Shown here one piece after another: positions 10,169-18,474 of a DNA stretch of 64,000 bases. The DNA is taken from positions 186,001-250,000 of the forward strand of contig NZ_NGUO01000002.1 in NCBI RefSeq assembly GCF_002206635.1. The letters run 5' to 3'. Source of the stretch: Polynucleobacter aenigmaticus (GTDB lineage Bacteria; Pseudomonadota; Gammaproteobacteria; Burkholderiales; Burkholderiaceae). The notes beneath the pieces are model-generated. The model saw nothing but the letters and a program-made list of their open reading frames with translations, made no database searches and was not told the DNA's origin. Each line of letters opens with the position of its first letter. Within the stretch, counting starts at the first letter, position 1. The translations under genes were made by a program, and so were the position numbers.

Positions 10169-10921
10169 ATGACCGAACGTATTGGGCTATTTGCCGATCT
10201 ACATAGCAATTTAGAAGCTTTTGATGCCTGCATGGAGCAGGCTAAAGAGCTTGGCGTCACCCGTATGGTTTTTTTGGGAGACCTTGTTGGCTATAACGCC
10301 GATCCTGGCGCCGTGATTGATCGCATCGGCGAAATGGTTGCCAACAAGAAGGCGATTGCAGTTCTAGGCAATCATGATCAAGCTGTATTTGAAGACCACA
10401 GCAAACAAATGAATGCGAGCGCAAACGCAGCAATCGAGTGGACCAAAAGTCAGCTGAACGCCACCCAAGTACAGTTTCTAAAAGATTTACCGTTAATGAT
10501 TCAAGAAGAGAACATATGCTTTGTTCATGCGTCAGCTCATAATCCTGCCGACTGGAATTACATTACCGACAGCATGAGTGCTTGGCGTTGCGTACAAAGC
10601 TCAGGCAAGACATACACTTTTGTTGGTCATGCTCATGAACAAGCGCTCTTTTATCAAAGCGCTGTCGGCAAGCTGATTCGTTTTGCTCCGCATCCTGGTG
10701 ATGAAGTGCCGGTAATGCATCATCGCCAATGGGTTGGAGTAGTGGGATCCCTTGGTCAGCCGCGAGACGGAAATCCTGAAGCCTGCTTCGCAGTATTTGA
10801 GCCAGAATTAGAAGTCTTGACCTTTCACCGCACCGCCTACGATCAATTCACCGCAGCGGATAAAGTCCGCCGTGCTGGATTGCCGGAAGATCTTGCCAAT
10901 CGCCTCATCACAGGCAAATAA
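10169..10921 (+). CDS. Calcineurin-like metallophosphoesterase
   Basis: Two-metal phosphoesterase of 250 residues. All family motifs are present: Asp10 and His12 (FADLHSN), Asp38 (GDLVGYNAD), GNHD (residues 67-70), a later FVHA and GHAHE. This subgroup contains phosphodiesterases and protein or nucleotide phosphatases, so the substrate cannot be read from sequence. Its stop is only 7 bases before the start of a Ser/Thr kinase-stress protein fusion, which suggests it may act on the same phosphoproteins. Confidence 0.85.
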   Translation: MTERIGLFADLHSNLEAFDACMEQAKELGVTRMVFLGDLVGYNADPGAVIDRIGEMVANKKAIAVLGNHDQAVFEDHSKQMNASANAAIEWTKSQLNATQVQFLKDLPLMIQEENICFVHASAHNPADWNYITDSMSAWRCVQSSGKTYTFVGHAHEQALFYQSAVGKLIRFAPHPGDEVPVMHHRQWVGVVGSLGQPRDGNPEACFAVFEPELEVLTFHRTAYDQFTAADKVRRAGLPEDLANRLITGK

Positions 10922-10928
10922 TTTCCCC

Positions 10929-12347
10929 ATGCCAATTAACACTGATATCGAAGCAGTTGATGAGATTTTTCAAGATGGCAAAGTTGTAGATGGATTTATT
11001 TTGGGAACGGAGGTTCATCGTGGTGGCATGGCCAGCCTGTACTCCGCAACCAAAGAGGGGATTGATGTACCCATTCTTCTAAAGATTCCAAGGGTCGGTC
11101 GCGATCAACCTGTTGAAAGTCTGATTGGTTTTGAAACCGAACTCACCATTCTGCGCTCACTTAAGAGCCCCTATGTTCCAAAATATCTCGGCTCTGGCAA
11201 TATGGCCACGCGCCCCTACATTGCAATGGAACGAGTTGCGGGGCGACCCCTTGAGGACTCCATAAAAGAAGGTAAAGTTTTTACAATCGATGAGGTGGTG
11301 CAGATTGGTTCTGACCTAGCGCAAGCGGTGCAATCGCTACATTCTCAGGATGCAATTCATTTAGATATCAAGCCAGAAAATATTCTGATTGACGATCAAG
11401 GCAAACTCACTTTAATTGATTTTGGTCTGTCGCATCATGCGCGCTTCCCCGACTTACTCGCAGAAGAAATGCGCAAAGGTATTGGTTCCGCGCCCTATAT
11501 CTCACCAGAGCAAGTCATCGGTATTCGCTCAGACTACCGTAGTGATATTTTCTCTATCGGCGTCATCATGTACGAGCTTCTGACAGGAGAGCTTCCTTTC
11601 GGCAATCCACAGACAATGAGCGGCTTGCGCAAAAGGATGTGGGCACAAGCGTTCCCCCCACGTGCAATCCGCAAAGAAATTCCTCGTTGGCTACAAGAGA
11701 TTGTTTTGCGCTGTCTAGAGCCCCGTGCAGCAGACCGCTATCAAAGCGCCACCCGCTTACGTCAAGTCTTGCTGAATCATGAGAGCGTCACTCTTACCGA
11801 GCGTGCGGATCGGGTTGATCCACTGAGCTTTTGGGATAACCTGAAGCGCATGTTGCGCGCTGCGGGTTACGAGCCCTCACCCAGCCCGCGCCCCAGTATG
11901 GGAAATTACGATGCCCCATTAATGGTTGCGGCAATCGATACGCGGCAATCAGATGCAGATTTGCGCGAGCGCATGCAAACAACTGCTAAAAATTTACTAT
12001 ACGCATATCCTGAAAGTCGCCTAGTGTGTATTAGCACCATTGCAGGCACACCTACTTTTGAAGGCAACCAAGAAAGTGAAACTGCTAGTGGCATCGTCCG
12101 TGGCCACCTCGTTCAGCTAATGGAATGGGCAAAGCCCTTGAAATTGCCGCCGGAGCGCATTTCGTATCACGTACTAGAAGCGCTTGATCCAGCCAGTCGA
12201 ATCGTAGAATTCGCCAAAGACAATGATGCTTCGCTGATCTTGATTGGCGCCTCTCACAAACTGCCAAACAAAGTAACGCCTTGGCGAACCTCAATGACGA
12301 AGATCGTTGAAGAGGCCCCTTGTAGCGTGCATATCGTCAGAACCTAG
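10929..12347 (+). CDS. Ser/Thr protein kinase fused to a universal stress protein domain
   Basis: A 472-residue fusion. Residues about 20-290 form a Hanks-type kinase: glycine-rich loop HRGGMASLY, Lys52 (PILLKIP), catalytic Asp146 in HLDIKPENIL, DFG at 164-166 and the APYISPEQ segment. The usual Arg of HRD is Leu, so it is a non-RD kinase. Residues about 325-472 are a UspA-like domain (MVAAIDTRQSD, ASLILIGASH). No membrane segment is visible, so it is cytoplasmic. ATG at 10929 follows the phosphoesterase stop closely. Confidence 0.88.
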   Translation: MPINTDIEAVDEIFQDGKVVDGFILGTEVHRGGMASLYSATKEGIDVPILLKIPRVGRDQPVESLIGFETELTILRSLKSPYVPKYLGSGNMATRPYIAMERVAGRPLEDSIKEGKVFTIDEVVQIGSDLAQAVQSLHSQDAIHLDIKPENILIDDQGKLTLIDFGLSHHARFPDLLAEEMRKGIGSAPYISPEQVIGIRSDYRSDIFSIGVIMYELLTGELPFGNPQTMSGLRKRMWAQAFPPRAIRKEIPRWLQEIVLRCLEPRAADRYQSATRLRQVLLNHESVTLTERADRVDPLSFWDNLKRMLRAAGYEPSPSPRPSMGNYDAPLMVAAIDTRQSDADLRERMQTTAKNLLYAYPESRLVCISTIAGTPTFEGNQESETASGIVRGHLVQLMEWAKPLKLPPERISYHVLEALDPASRIVEFAKDNDASLILIGASHKLPNKVTPWRTSMTKIVEEAPCSVHIVRT

Positions 12348-12380
12348 TCTTTAGCAGGGCAATTGCCCGATAATGCAGTC

Positions 12381-13118
12381 ATGGAAGAAAAAATTCGTGT
12401 ATCCAAGCTACTTTCTGAGCTAGGCCTATGTTCCCGTCGTGAAGCAGACTCTTATATTGAACAGGGCCTGGTCACCGTAGATGGTGAGGTAGTCAATGAG
12501 CTAGGCTCCCGCGCCTTTCGTCATCAGAAGATTGAATTACAGTCAGGCGCTAAAGCACAACAAGCCTCCCGGATTACCGTCATCCTCAATAAGCCCGTAG
12601 GCTTTATTTCTCATTTTGATGACGAGCAAGAGTATCAACCTGCCGCCTCACTGATTACCCCAGACAATTACTTTGCTAGCCCGCTAGATAAGGGTCGCAA
12701 TCCACGCTTTAATACCCGCGGCCTGGCACCAGCTGGGCGTCTTGATATTGACTCCACCGGCATGCTGGTCTTGACTCAAGATGGTCGCATTGCAAAACTC
12801 CTCATTGGTGAAAATAGTCCTATTGAGAAAGAATATTTAGTCCGCGTAGAAGGCGCTCTCTCTTTTGAAGATCTAGACCGCTTAAAACATGGCCTGGAAT
12901 TGGATGGAGTAGTTTTAAAACCAGCCCAAGTGAGCTGGCAGAATGAAGATCAGCTCCGCTTTGTTTTGCGTGAGGGGCGTAAGCGTCAGATTCGTCGTAT
13001 GTGCGAGATGGTTGGTCTTAAAGTTCTAGGATTAAAGCGGGTACGCATGGGCAAAATTTCTCTTGGCGCCCTACCCCCCGGTAAATGGCGCTTTGTAAGG
13101 CCTGAAGAGCAATTCTAA
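12381..13118 (+). CDS. S4-domain rRNA pseudouridine synthase (RsuA/RluB/RluF type)
   Basis: Isomerises a specific uridine in rRNA. The N-terminal S4 RNA-binding domain (about residues 6-60, LCSRREADSYIEQGLVTVDG) is followed by the catalytic domain with the key Asp in GRLDIDSTGMLVLTQDG and the terminal motif REGRKRQIRRMCEMVG. I prefer ATG at 12381 (MEEKIRVSK) to the TTG at 12363. Which uridine is modified cannot be decided from the sequence. Confidence 0.87.
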   Translation: MEEKIRVSKLLSELGLCSRREADSYIEQGLVTVDGEVVNELGSRAFRHQKIELQSGAKAQQASRITVILNKPVGFISHFDDEQEYQPAASLITPDNYFASPLDKGRNPRFNTRGLAPAGRLDIDSTGMLVLTQDGRIAKLLIGENSPIEKEYLVRVEGALSFEDLDRLKHGLELDGVVLKPAQVSWQNEDQLRFVLREGRKRQIRRMCEMVGLKVLGLKRVRMGKISLGALPPGKWRFVRPEEQF

Positions 13119-13133
13119 GGGGCTGTGCCCGCT

Positions 13134-13139
13134 TATAAT
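13134..13139 (+). promoter_or_regulatory. Probable -10 element of the prfC promoter
   Basis: TATAAT lies 25 bases before the proposed prfC start, in the 45-base gap after the pseudouridine synthase. I see no good -35 hexamer at the expected distance. Confidence 0.45.
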
Positions 13140-13163
13140 TCTGTCAACTAGATTAGGCACAGA

Positions 13164-14798
13164 ATTACCATCGATACCATCACCTCCAGCACTCCCGGCG
13201 CAGAAGTTTTAAGACGTCGCAGCTTTGCCATCATCTCTCACCCAGATGCGGGTAAAACCACGCTCACAGAGAAACTCTTGTTATACGCGGGCGCCATTCA
13301 AATTGCGGGTAGCGTGAAGGCTCGCAAGGCCAGTCGGCACGCCACCTCGGACTGGATGGAGATTGAGAAACAACGCGGTATTTCGGTTGCAAGCTCTGTA
13401 ATGCAGATGGAATATCGCGATTGCGTTATTAACCTCTTAGATACTCCAGGGCACCAAGACTTCTCGGAAGACACTTATCGCGTACTCACCGCAGTAGATT
13501 CTGCGCTCATGGTGATTGATGCGGCCAATGGTGTGGAGTCACAAACCCTGCGCTTGCTTGAAGTCTGTCGTGCACGCAATACGCCAATCGTCACCTTCAT
13601 TAACAAAATGGATCGCGAAGTAAAGCCTCCCATGGAATTAATGGATGAGATTGAAACTGCACTTGGCATTGAAGTAGTTCCTTTTACGTGGCCAGTGGGC
13701 ATGGGCAAATCATTTGCCGGTGTAATCGATATCGCCAACTCCCAAATGCGCATGTTCAAGGCAGGCGAAGATCGCGTGACGGAAGACTCTCATGCAATAG
13801 TTGATATCAATGACCCTGCACTGAAGGAGCGTCTTGGAACCGATCTTGAAAATGCGCTTGCTGAAGTAGATTTAATTAAAAATGCTATGCCCGCATTCGA
13901 TCGTGAAGCATTTTTAGCGGGGCGTCAGTCACCGGTGTTCTTTGGCTCAGCCATCAATAACTTTGGCGTGCGAGAAATCCTCAACACCTTAGTAGAACTT
14001 GCGCCATCACCTGGCTCACGCAAGGCTTTACAGCGTGAGGTGAGTCCTGCTGAAAATAAATTTACTGCAGTTGTCTTTAAGATTCAGGCAAATATGGATC
14101 CAGCTCATCGAGATCGAGTTGCCTTCTTGCGCATTTGCTCAGGACATTTTCAGCGTGGTATGAAACTCAAGATTTGTCGTAATGGTAAAGAAGTGCGCAC
14201 CAATAATGCCCTATCTTTCCTGTCACAACGGCGCGATATTTTGGATGAAGCTTACCCTGGCGACATCATTGGCCTGCCAAACCATGGGCTGCTGAGGCTA
14301 GGTGACACACTCACTGAAGGTGAGCAATTGCAATTTACCGGCCTGCCATTTTTTGCACCAGAGATTTTCCGCATGGTGGAGTCGGCTGACCCATTGCGTT
14401 CCAAACAATTACGCACTGGCTTGATGCAGCTAGGCGAAGAGGGCGCGATTCAAGTGTTTCGCCCCATGATAGGCGGCACTATGTTGCTCGGTGCATTTGG
14501 ACAGCTGCAGTTTGAAGTGGTTAGCCATCGCTTGCAAACTGAGTATGGTGCCGAAGTTCGCCTGCTTCCTGCGCGCTACAACCTGGCGCGCTGGGTAAGC
14601 TCAGATGATCCTGTGGCGCTGAAGAAATTCATTCAAGAAAATATTCACCGCATGGCTGAAGACGTTGTAGGTGCTTCTGTATTTTTAGCCAGCCATAAAT
14701 CCGAATTAGATGTCGCTCAACAACGTTGGGAGTCCATTCAATTCCATGCCTTAAGAGAGCATGCCGGCCTGATCTACCAATCAGACCTAGCTGGCTAA
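13164..14798 (+). CDS. prfC: Peptide chain release factor 3, apparent non-canonical start
   Basis: Translational GTPase that recycles RF1 and RF2. The G1 motif SHPDAGKTT, G3 DTPGHQDF and G4 NKMDRE are present, so the product should be complete. Between the upstream in-frame TAG (13149) and the G1 motif there is no ATG, GTG or TTG. The first such codon, TTG at 13278, would delete the P-loop. ATT at 13164 is preceded by an AGG six bases away and gives 544 residues; ATC at 13179 (ITSSTPG...) is an alternative. The start coordinate is an inference; the gene itself is certain. Confidence 0.9.
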   Translation: MTIDTITSSTPGAEVLRRRSFAIISHPDAGKTTLTEKLLLYAGAIQIAGSVKARKASRHATSDWMEIEKQRGISVASSVMQMEYRDCVINLLDTPGHQDFSEDTYRVLTAVDSALMVIDAANGVESQTLRLLEVCRARNTPIVTFINKMDREVKPPMELMDEIETALGIEVVPFTWPVGMGKSFAGVIDIANSQMRMFKAGEDRVTEDSHAIVDINDPALKERLGTDLENALAEVDLIKNAMPAFDREAFLAGRQSPVFFGSAINNFGVREILNTLVELAPSPGSRKALQREVSPAENKFTAVVFKIQANMDPAHRDRVAFLRICSGHFQRGMKLKICRNGKEVRTNNALSFLSQRRDILDEAYPGDIIGLPNHGLLRLGDTLTEGEQLQFTGLPFFAPEIFRMVESADPLRSKQLRTGLMQLGEEGAIQVFRPMIGGTMLLGAFGQLQFEVVSHRLQTEYGAEVRLLPARYNLARWVSSDDPVALKKFIQENIHRMAEDVVGASVFLASHKSELDVAQQRWESIQFHALREHAGLIYQSDLAG

Positions 14799-14800
14799 CT

Positions 14801-15049
14801 CTAGCGCGGACTTGCTTGCGGCCAATTGCAGTCAAACACTGCAACTAGCTGAGTATCACTCTTCCTAAAAGATGCAGTCTTGCCATATTGCGCACAATAA
14901 GAATTTGCTTTTTGCATCAGCGATGCAATGGATTCGCCATCACTGTTGAGAAAAGTAACGTGATTCGCATCCGAAGCATCGGTGTAAACCGCAGCACAAC
15001 CACTCAAACTGAGAATGCTTAACAACAGAATATATTTGAGATACTCCAT
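14801..15049 (-). CDS. Small predicted lipoprotein
   Basis: An 82-residue protein with a signal sequence and lipobox LSGC at about residues 15-18, so it is probably lipid-anchored in the outer or inner membrane. The mature part has two more cysteines (NSYCAQYG and FDCNWPQ) that could form a disulfide. No family is recognised. It ends 2 bases from the prfC stop, on the opposite strand. Confidence 0.75.
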   Translation of the reverse strand: MEYLKYILLLSILSLSGCAAVYTDASDANHVTFLNSDGESIASLMQKANSYCAQYGKTASFRKSDTQLVAVFDCNWPQASPR

Positions 15050-15085
15050 ACAATTCCTCTTATCCGCTAAATAGGTTGATCGTGC

Positions 15086-15313
15086 TTATTGCCTGAGTTT
15101 ATTGACCAAAGTTATAGTGAGATTACTCGCAAAAGGCCGATAGATGAGAATGCAAATAATCGCAACGGGGTAGGCTACAGACCAAACCTCAAACCATGCC
15201 CAAAGGAAATGCTGTACCAGCCCCACTCTCATCAAGGTCGTGGCCAAGGTAATACTCAAAGACATGAGTCCACCCATGATGACGGCAAAGATGAGGTTGG
15301 GAATATTAGTCAT
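15086..15313 (-). CDS. DUF2798-family small membrane protein
   Basis: A 75-residue protein with two membrane helices, about residues 5-28 and 36-60. The MGGLMSLSITLATTL and WSVAYPVAI segments resemble the DUF2798 pattern. The function is unknown. The gap between this gene and the next one on the other strand (15314-15510) shows nothing I can name. Confidence 0.72.
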   Translation of the reverse strand: MTNIPNLIFAVIMGGLMSLSITLATTLMRVGLVQHFLWAWFEVWSVAYPVAIICILIYRPFASNLTITLVNKLRQ

Positions 15314-15510
15314 GATTCAAGCATAAAGTAAGTGTCATATAGGCCTTGGAGCGCATCGGCAAGCCAATAGAGCTGTTGGGCATGCATAATCATAGCGCCT
15401 GGATCGCTTAACTGTTATTCTGACTCGTGTGATCACTATCCCGCGCCCTATCTAGGGGAGTCTGCTGAGCAAGCTCAGAGGTTCATCATTTAAAGACCCC
15501 AGGAAAATAT

Positions 15511-15720
15511 ATGGCTGTTGGCCAAAATCAAAGAAACAGAAAAAATGACCCCATGGTTAGCAAAACTGGCAAAGCTAAATTGGGCCCGCTCAACGTCACT
15601 CAATTGACCAAATTACTTGACTCAAGCACCAAGCCCAAAGAGAAGGCAAAGATTCAGAGAGCTCTTAACAAGCGCCCTCCAGCAGCAGTAATAGCGGAAC
15701 CAGCAACTGCAGCAGCGTAA
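15511..15720 (+). CDS. Small basic hypothetical protein
   Basis: A 69-residue, Lys/Arg-rich protein with an Ala/Pro-rich tail and a central LGPLNVTQLTKLL segment followed by KPKEKAKIQRALNKR. The charge suggests nucleic-acid or ribosome association, but I do not recognise a family. A clear terminator directly after the stop supports it being a real transcription unit. Confidence 0.6.
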   Translation: MAVGQNQRNRKNDPMVSKTGKAKLGPLNVTQLTKLLDSSTKPKEKAKIQRALNKRPPAAVIAEPATAAA

Positions 15721-15725
15721 ATACT

Positions 15726-15752
15726 AAGCCCCGAAATTACCGGGGCTTTTTC
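15726..15752 (+). terminator. Rho-independent terminator
   Basis: Stem AGCCCC/GGGGCT (15727-15747) with a nine-base loop, followed by a run of T. It lies just after the 69-residue gene. Confidence 0.85.
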
Positions 15753-15772
15753 TTATGTAATATGCTCTCATC

Positions 15773-16279
15773 ATGACGGCATCTCCACAGATCCACTCGC
15801 TGTACATCGCTAATCTAGCAGGCGAACCCATGATCCAGATTGGGCAAGCTAACATTGTTTCGGGAGAAGGCATTGTTGGTGACCGTTATGCAGCAGGCCT
15901 TGGAGCGTTCTCTGTCAAACAGCCAAAAATACGTCATATATCTCTCATTGCCCTTTCTGGCATAGCAGATGCTAACCGCGAATTACTGGCCAATCAACAT
16001 ATCCCCTTTAACGAAGGCGATACCCGCAGAAATATTGTGATCAAGCATCTTTCTGCAGATGAGCTCAACAAGCTAGTAGGCAAGACTTTCTATTTAGGCG
16101 GTCTCGCATTCAAAGGAACTGAGCTCTGCGTACCCTGTCAGAGGCCAGCAAAATTGCTGGCAAGGCCCGATTTCATTAAAGCCTTTGAGGGTCGGGGTGG
16201 AATCAGAGTGGAAGCGTTGGAGTCCGGAATTCTTACTAACGAGGACTTACTCACCCACCAATTGAATATTAGAAGATGA
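15773..16279 (+). CDS. MOSC domain protein
   Basis: A 168-residue protein with the MOSC (molybdenum cofactor sulfurase C-terminal) fold pattern: GEGIVGDRYAAG, then FNEGDTRRNIVIK and the conserved cysteine in LCVPCQRP. Such domains handle the molybdenum cofactor or sulfur transfer. The target is unknown. The stop overlaps the start of the next gene by four bases, so the two are probably co-translated. Confidence 0.85.
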   Translation: MTASPQIHSLYIANLAGEPMIQIGQANIVSGEGIVGDRYAAGLGAFSVKQPKIRHISLIALSGIADANRELLANQHIPFNEGDTRRNIVIKHLSADELNKLVGKTFYLGGLAFKGTELCVPCQRPAKLLARPDFIKAFEGRGGIRVEALESGILTNEDLLTHQLNIRR

Positions 16280-16923
16280 CCACAACAAAACTTTGCCTTA
16301 TCCGTCATGGGGAAACTGCCTGGAATGCTGAAAGGCGCCTTCAAGGACACACTGATATTCCGCTTAATGCGAAGGGTGAAATACAGGCACTTCAAATGGC
16401 GCAAGCACTTAAAGATACAAAACTCACCTTCGATGTGCTGTACACGAGCGACCTCAAAAGGGCAGCAGATACTGCTAAAGCAGTCGTTCAATTATTTGGA
16501 GTGAAGGCCCGAGTTGAGAGCGCTTTGCGAGAGCGTCATTTTGGAGTGCTCCAGGGATTATCAATTAGTGACGCGCCCTTTCTAAAGCCTGATATTTGGC
16601 AGGCTCATATTGCTCGCGACTTAGATCATGAGCTCGAGGGTGGTGAAAGCATTCAGCAATTCGCATTACGAGTCCAAAAAGCCTTAGATCAGATTCAGGA
16701 ACAGCATGCTGGTAAAACAATTTTGATTGTTAGTCATGGCGGCACGCTCGATATGATGTACCGCATTGCCAGCAATCAAGCCTTAAGTGCCGAAAGAATA
16801 GCTTCTGTTCCAAATGCCTCGCTAAATTGGATTGCCCATCATCAGGGTGCCGGCTGGGTAGTCGACCAATGGGCTGACACTCGCCATCTCGAAGGCCCCG
16901 CCCTAGATAACGTTGACCTCTAA
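16276..16923 (+). CDS. Histidine phosphatase (phosphoglycerate mutase-like)
   Basis: A 215-residue member of the histidine phosphatase superfamily. The catalytic RHG is in LIRHGETAWNAERRLQGH, the acid residue in ALRERHFGVLQG and the second His in VSHGGTLD. It could be a cofactor-independent mutase-like phosphatase acting on a small phosphoester; the substrate is not deducible. It overlaps the MOSC gene and ends at a bidirectional terminator. Confidence 0.85.
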   Translation: MTTTKLCLIRHGETAWNAERRLQGHTDIPLNAKGEIQALQMAQALKDTKLTFDVLYTSDLKRAADTAKAVVQLFGVKARVESALRERHFGVLQGLSISDAPFLKPDIWQAHIARDLDHELEGGESIQQFALRVQKALDQIQEQHAGKTILIVSHGGTLDMMYRIASNQALSAERIASVPNASLNWIAHHQGAGWVVDQWADTRHLEGPALDNVDL

Positions 16924-16927
16924 GAAA

Positions 16928-16951
16928 TAAGCCACCCGAAGGTGGCTTTTA
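16928..16951. terminator. Bidirectional terminator with CGAA loop
   Basis: Stem AGCCACC/GGTGGCT closed by CGAA, flanked by A and T runs, between convergent genes. It resembles the hairpin at 18087 and those in the tRNA-Phe repeats, but has no tRNA-like sequence next to it. Confidence 0.85.
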
Positions 16952-16967
16952 ACTTTTCAGAAAAGAC

Positions 16968-17207
16968 TTACTTTCTGATGTGTGCGTGACGTGCAGCATC
17001 CTGTGACATGCCTTCGCCTTTTGGCTTGCCTTCGAGCGTTTCTTTTTCAGCAGTAATTTCTTTACGGCGCTCTTTGCAAGAGCCGGCAATCTCTTGCAAA
17101 GCCTTGCGAGCTCTAGCTGCAGATGCCTTGATTCCTTTGCCCTGAAACTTTTCATTCTCTGATTGGTAAGTCTCGAAAGCGGCAACTAACTTGTCATGAT
17201 GGGACAT
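16968..17207 (-). CDS. Small histone H1/Hc1-like basic protein
   Basis: A 79-residue, mostly helical protein rich in Lys, Ala and Glu. The segment KASAARARKALQEIAGSCK followed by ERRKEITAEKE resembles the Hc1-type histone H1-like proteins of chlamydiae and betaproteobacteria, which bind DNA. The similarity is by eye only. Confidence 0.65.
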   Translation of the reverse strand: MSHHDKLVAAFETYQSENEKFQGKGIKASAARARKALQEIAGSCKERRKEITAEKETLEGKPKGEGMSQDAARHAHIRK

Positions 17208-17281
17208 ATTTTTTCCTTATGAATTATTGAAATAATCGGCTAAAAGTGCACTTTAACTCATTACCAAGTCGTCAACTACAT

Positions 17282-18034
17282 TTATTGCGCCCACTGGCCC
17301 TTAATTTCCTTGAGCTTTTCTGGCCCAAGTTCTGCAAGATAAAGATTAAAGTCGTCGCGTAACTTTGAACCCTTCTTAAAGGCAAATCCTAGGTTATCAA
17401 ACCCTACCACTTGGTAACTACTGCTAACCGGTAGATTTAAGGATTTTTGATAATTGACCAGCATAACGCTATCCACGAATACCAAATCCACATTACCATT
17501 TTGCAATGCAATCAGCGCCTCAGCTGGAGATGGATATAGCTTCACTTGTTCTACCGAGTAATAGCCTTTAGGCTGCAATACGGTTTTTACATAATCATCA
17601 AATACGCTGCCTGTTGGATAGGCAATGGTGTATTTCTTTAGCTGCGATAAATCCGTTATTTTGATGTTGCGATTTTTTAATCCAATCAATTGCCAAGTGC
17701 TAGTGAAATAGGGGTTTGAAAAATCCATTACTTCTTTACGTTTATCGGTAATGGATATTCCGGAAAATGCGACATCTGCCTGCCCACTGCTAACTGCGCC
17801 CAACATGCCTAGCCAATCGTAAGCAGTCATTTTGAATGTGCAAGCCCGCGACTTACAGTAGCCCTCAAATATCTCCAAATCCATCCCCGTGTATTTGCCA
17901 TCTTTCTCAAATAGCATTGGGGGAATAGTAGGAGATATCGCCACCTTAATTACATTGGATTGCTCCTCTTTGGAGCAGGCGCCAAGAATCAACAGGATCA
18001 CTAGTAATGCAGGAATTAGACGGGCCAGTCTCAT
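17282..18034 (-). CDS. Solute-binding lipoprotein of an amino-acid-type ABC transporter
   Basis: A 250-residue type-3 extracellular solute-binding protein. It has a signal peptide with lipobox LGAC (about residues 17-20). The mature domain shows the usual PPMLFEKDGKYTGMDLEIFE, SGQADVAFSGISITDKRKE and LGFAFKKGSKLRDDFN segments, so a polar amino acid is the likely ligand. No permease or ATPase is adjacent: it is an orphan component or a sensor-type protein. Confidence 0.85.
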   Translation of the reverse strand: MRLARLIPALLVILLILGACSKEEQSNVIKVAISPTIPPMLFEKDGKYTGMDLEIFEGYCKSRACTFKMTAYDWLGMLGAVSSGQADVAFSGISITDKRKEVMDFSNPYFTSTWQLIGLKNRNIKITDLSQLKKYTIAYPTGSVFDDYVKTVLQPKGYYSVEQVKLYPSPAEALIALQNGNVDLVFVDSVMLVNYQKSLNLPVSSSYQVVGFDNLGFAFKKGSKLRDDFNLYLAELGPEKLKEIKGQWAQ

Positions 18035-18086
18035 GATGTATTTGAAGTTAATTTAGATGAGTAATCTTAACAATAATTAAATAGTT

Positions 18087-18110
18087 AAAAACCACCCGAA
18101 GGTGGTTTTT
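18087..18110. terminator. Terminator with CGAA loop
   Basis: Stem AACCACC/GGTGGTT closed by CGAA, followed by T in both directions. It separates the 61-residue gene from the solute-binding protein gene. The hairpin is identical to that of the tRNA-Phe repeats, but no tRNA remnant follows. Confidence 0.85.
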
Positions 18111-18151
18111 AACATTTTCTGCCAATAGTGCAATACCGCTTTATCTAGCTG

Positions 18152-18337
18152 TCACTTTTTATCTAGACTATGGCTTGCCTTACAAAACTCCACAATGGCA
18201 TCTGAAAACTTGAGATAGCGTGCATTCACTCGCCTGAGTTCACTTAACTCTGAAATGGTTTTTGAAACTTCACTCTTAAATGACGCATCCTCATATCCTG
18301 GATGGTACGGGGCTTCTTCTGTGTATTGCTTGTTCAT
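18152..18337 (-). CDS. Small hypothetical protein downstream of a glycine riboswitch
   Basis: A 61-residue soluble protein with no recognised domain; the central part (EVSKTISELSELRRVNARYLK) is probably helical. The start ATG at 18337 has only a weak ribosome site. It is the only sizeable gene between the tandem glycine riboswitch and a terminator, which makes it the apparent regulated gene and is unusual for that riboswitch class. Confidence 0.55.
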   Translation of the reverse strand: MNKQYTEEAPYHPGYEDASFKSEVSKTISELSELRRVNARYLKFSDAIVEFCKASHSLDKK

Positions 18338-18407
18338 GGCCTATGCCTTATTCAGTAAGTGTTTGATAGATCCCTGCTGGGGAAGCTAATAATGACTTCT
18401 TGCTGAA

Positions 18408-18428
18408 TTAATTGGAGGTGGTATTCAT
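18408..18428 (-). CDS. Six-codon leader ORF after the glycine riboswitch
   Basis: ATG at 18428 encodes MNTTSN and stops at 18408. It is preceded six bases upstream by a strong AGGAG, better than the site of the following 61-residue gene. It may be a translated leader forming the expression output of the riboswitch, or the surviving start of a lost gene. Confidence 0.4.
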   Translation of the reverse strand: MNTTSN

Positions 18429-18474
18429 GCGGGACTCCTAACATTTGCGCGCGTGCAAACCAATGCATCACTTG

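Noticed and set aside
13278..13280. TTG at 13278 as the prfC start
   Set aside because: It lies after the G1 P-loop codons (SHPDAGKTT), so the product would be an inactive GTPase.
15314..15510. Possible gene or RNA in the gap before the 69-residue gene
   Set aside because: No open frame with a ribosome site and no stable known RNA pattern could be identified.
16928..18110. The CGAA-loop hairpins at 16928 and 18087 as further tRNA-Phe repeats
   Set aside because: They share the hairpin but have no spacer, CCA end or tRNA-like sequence after it. They are treated as ordinary terminators.
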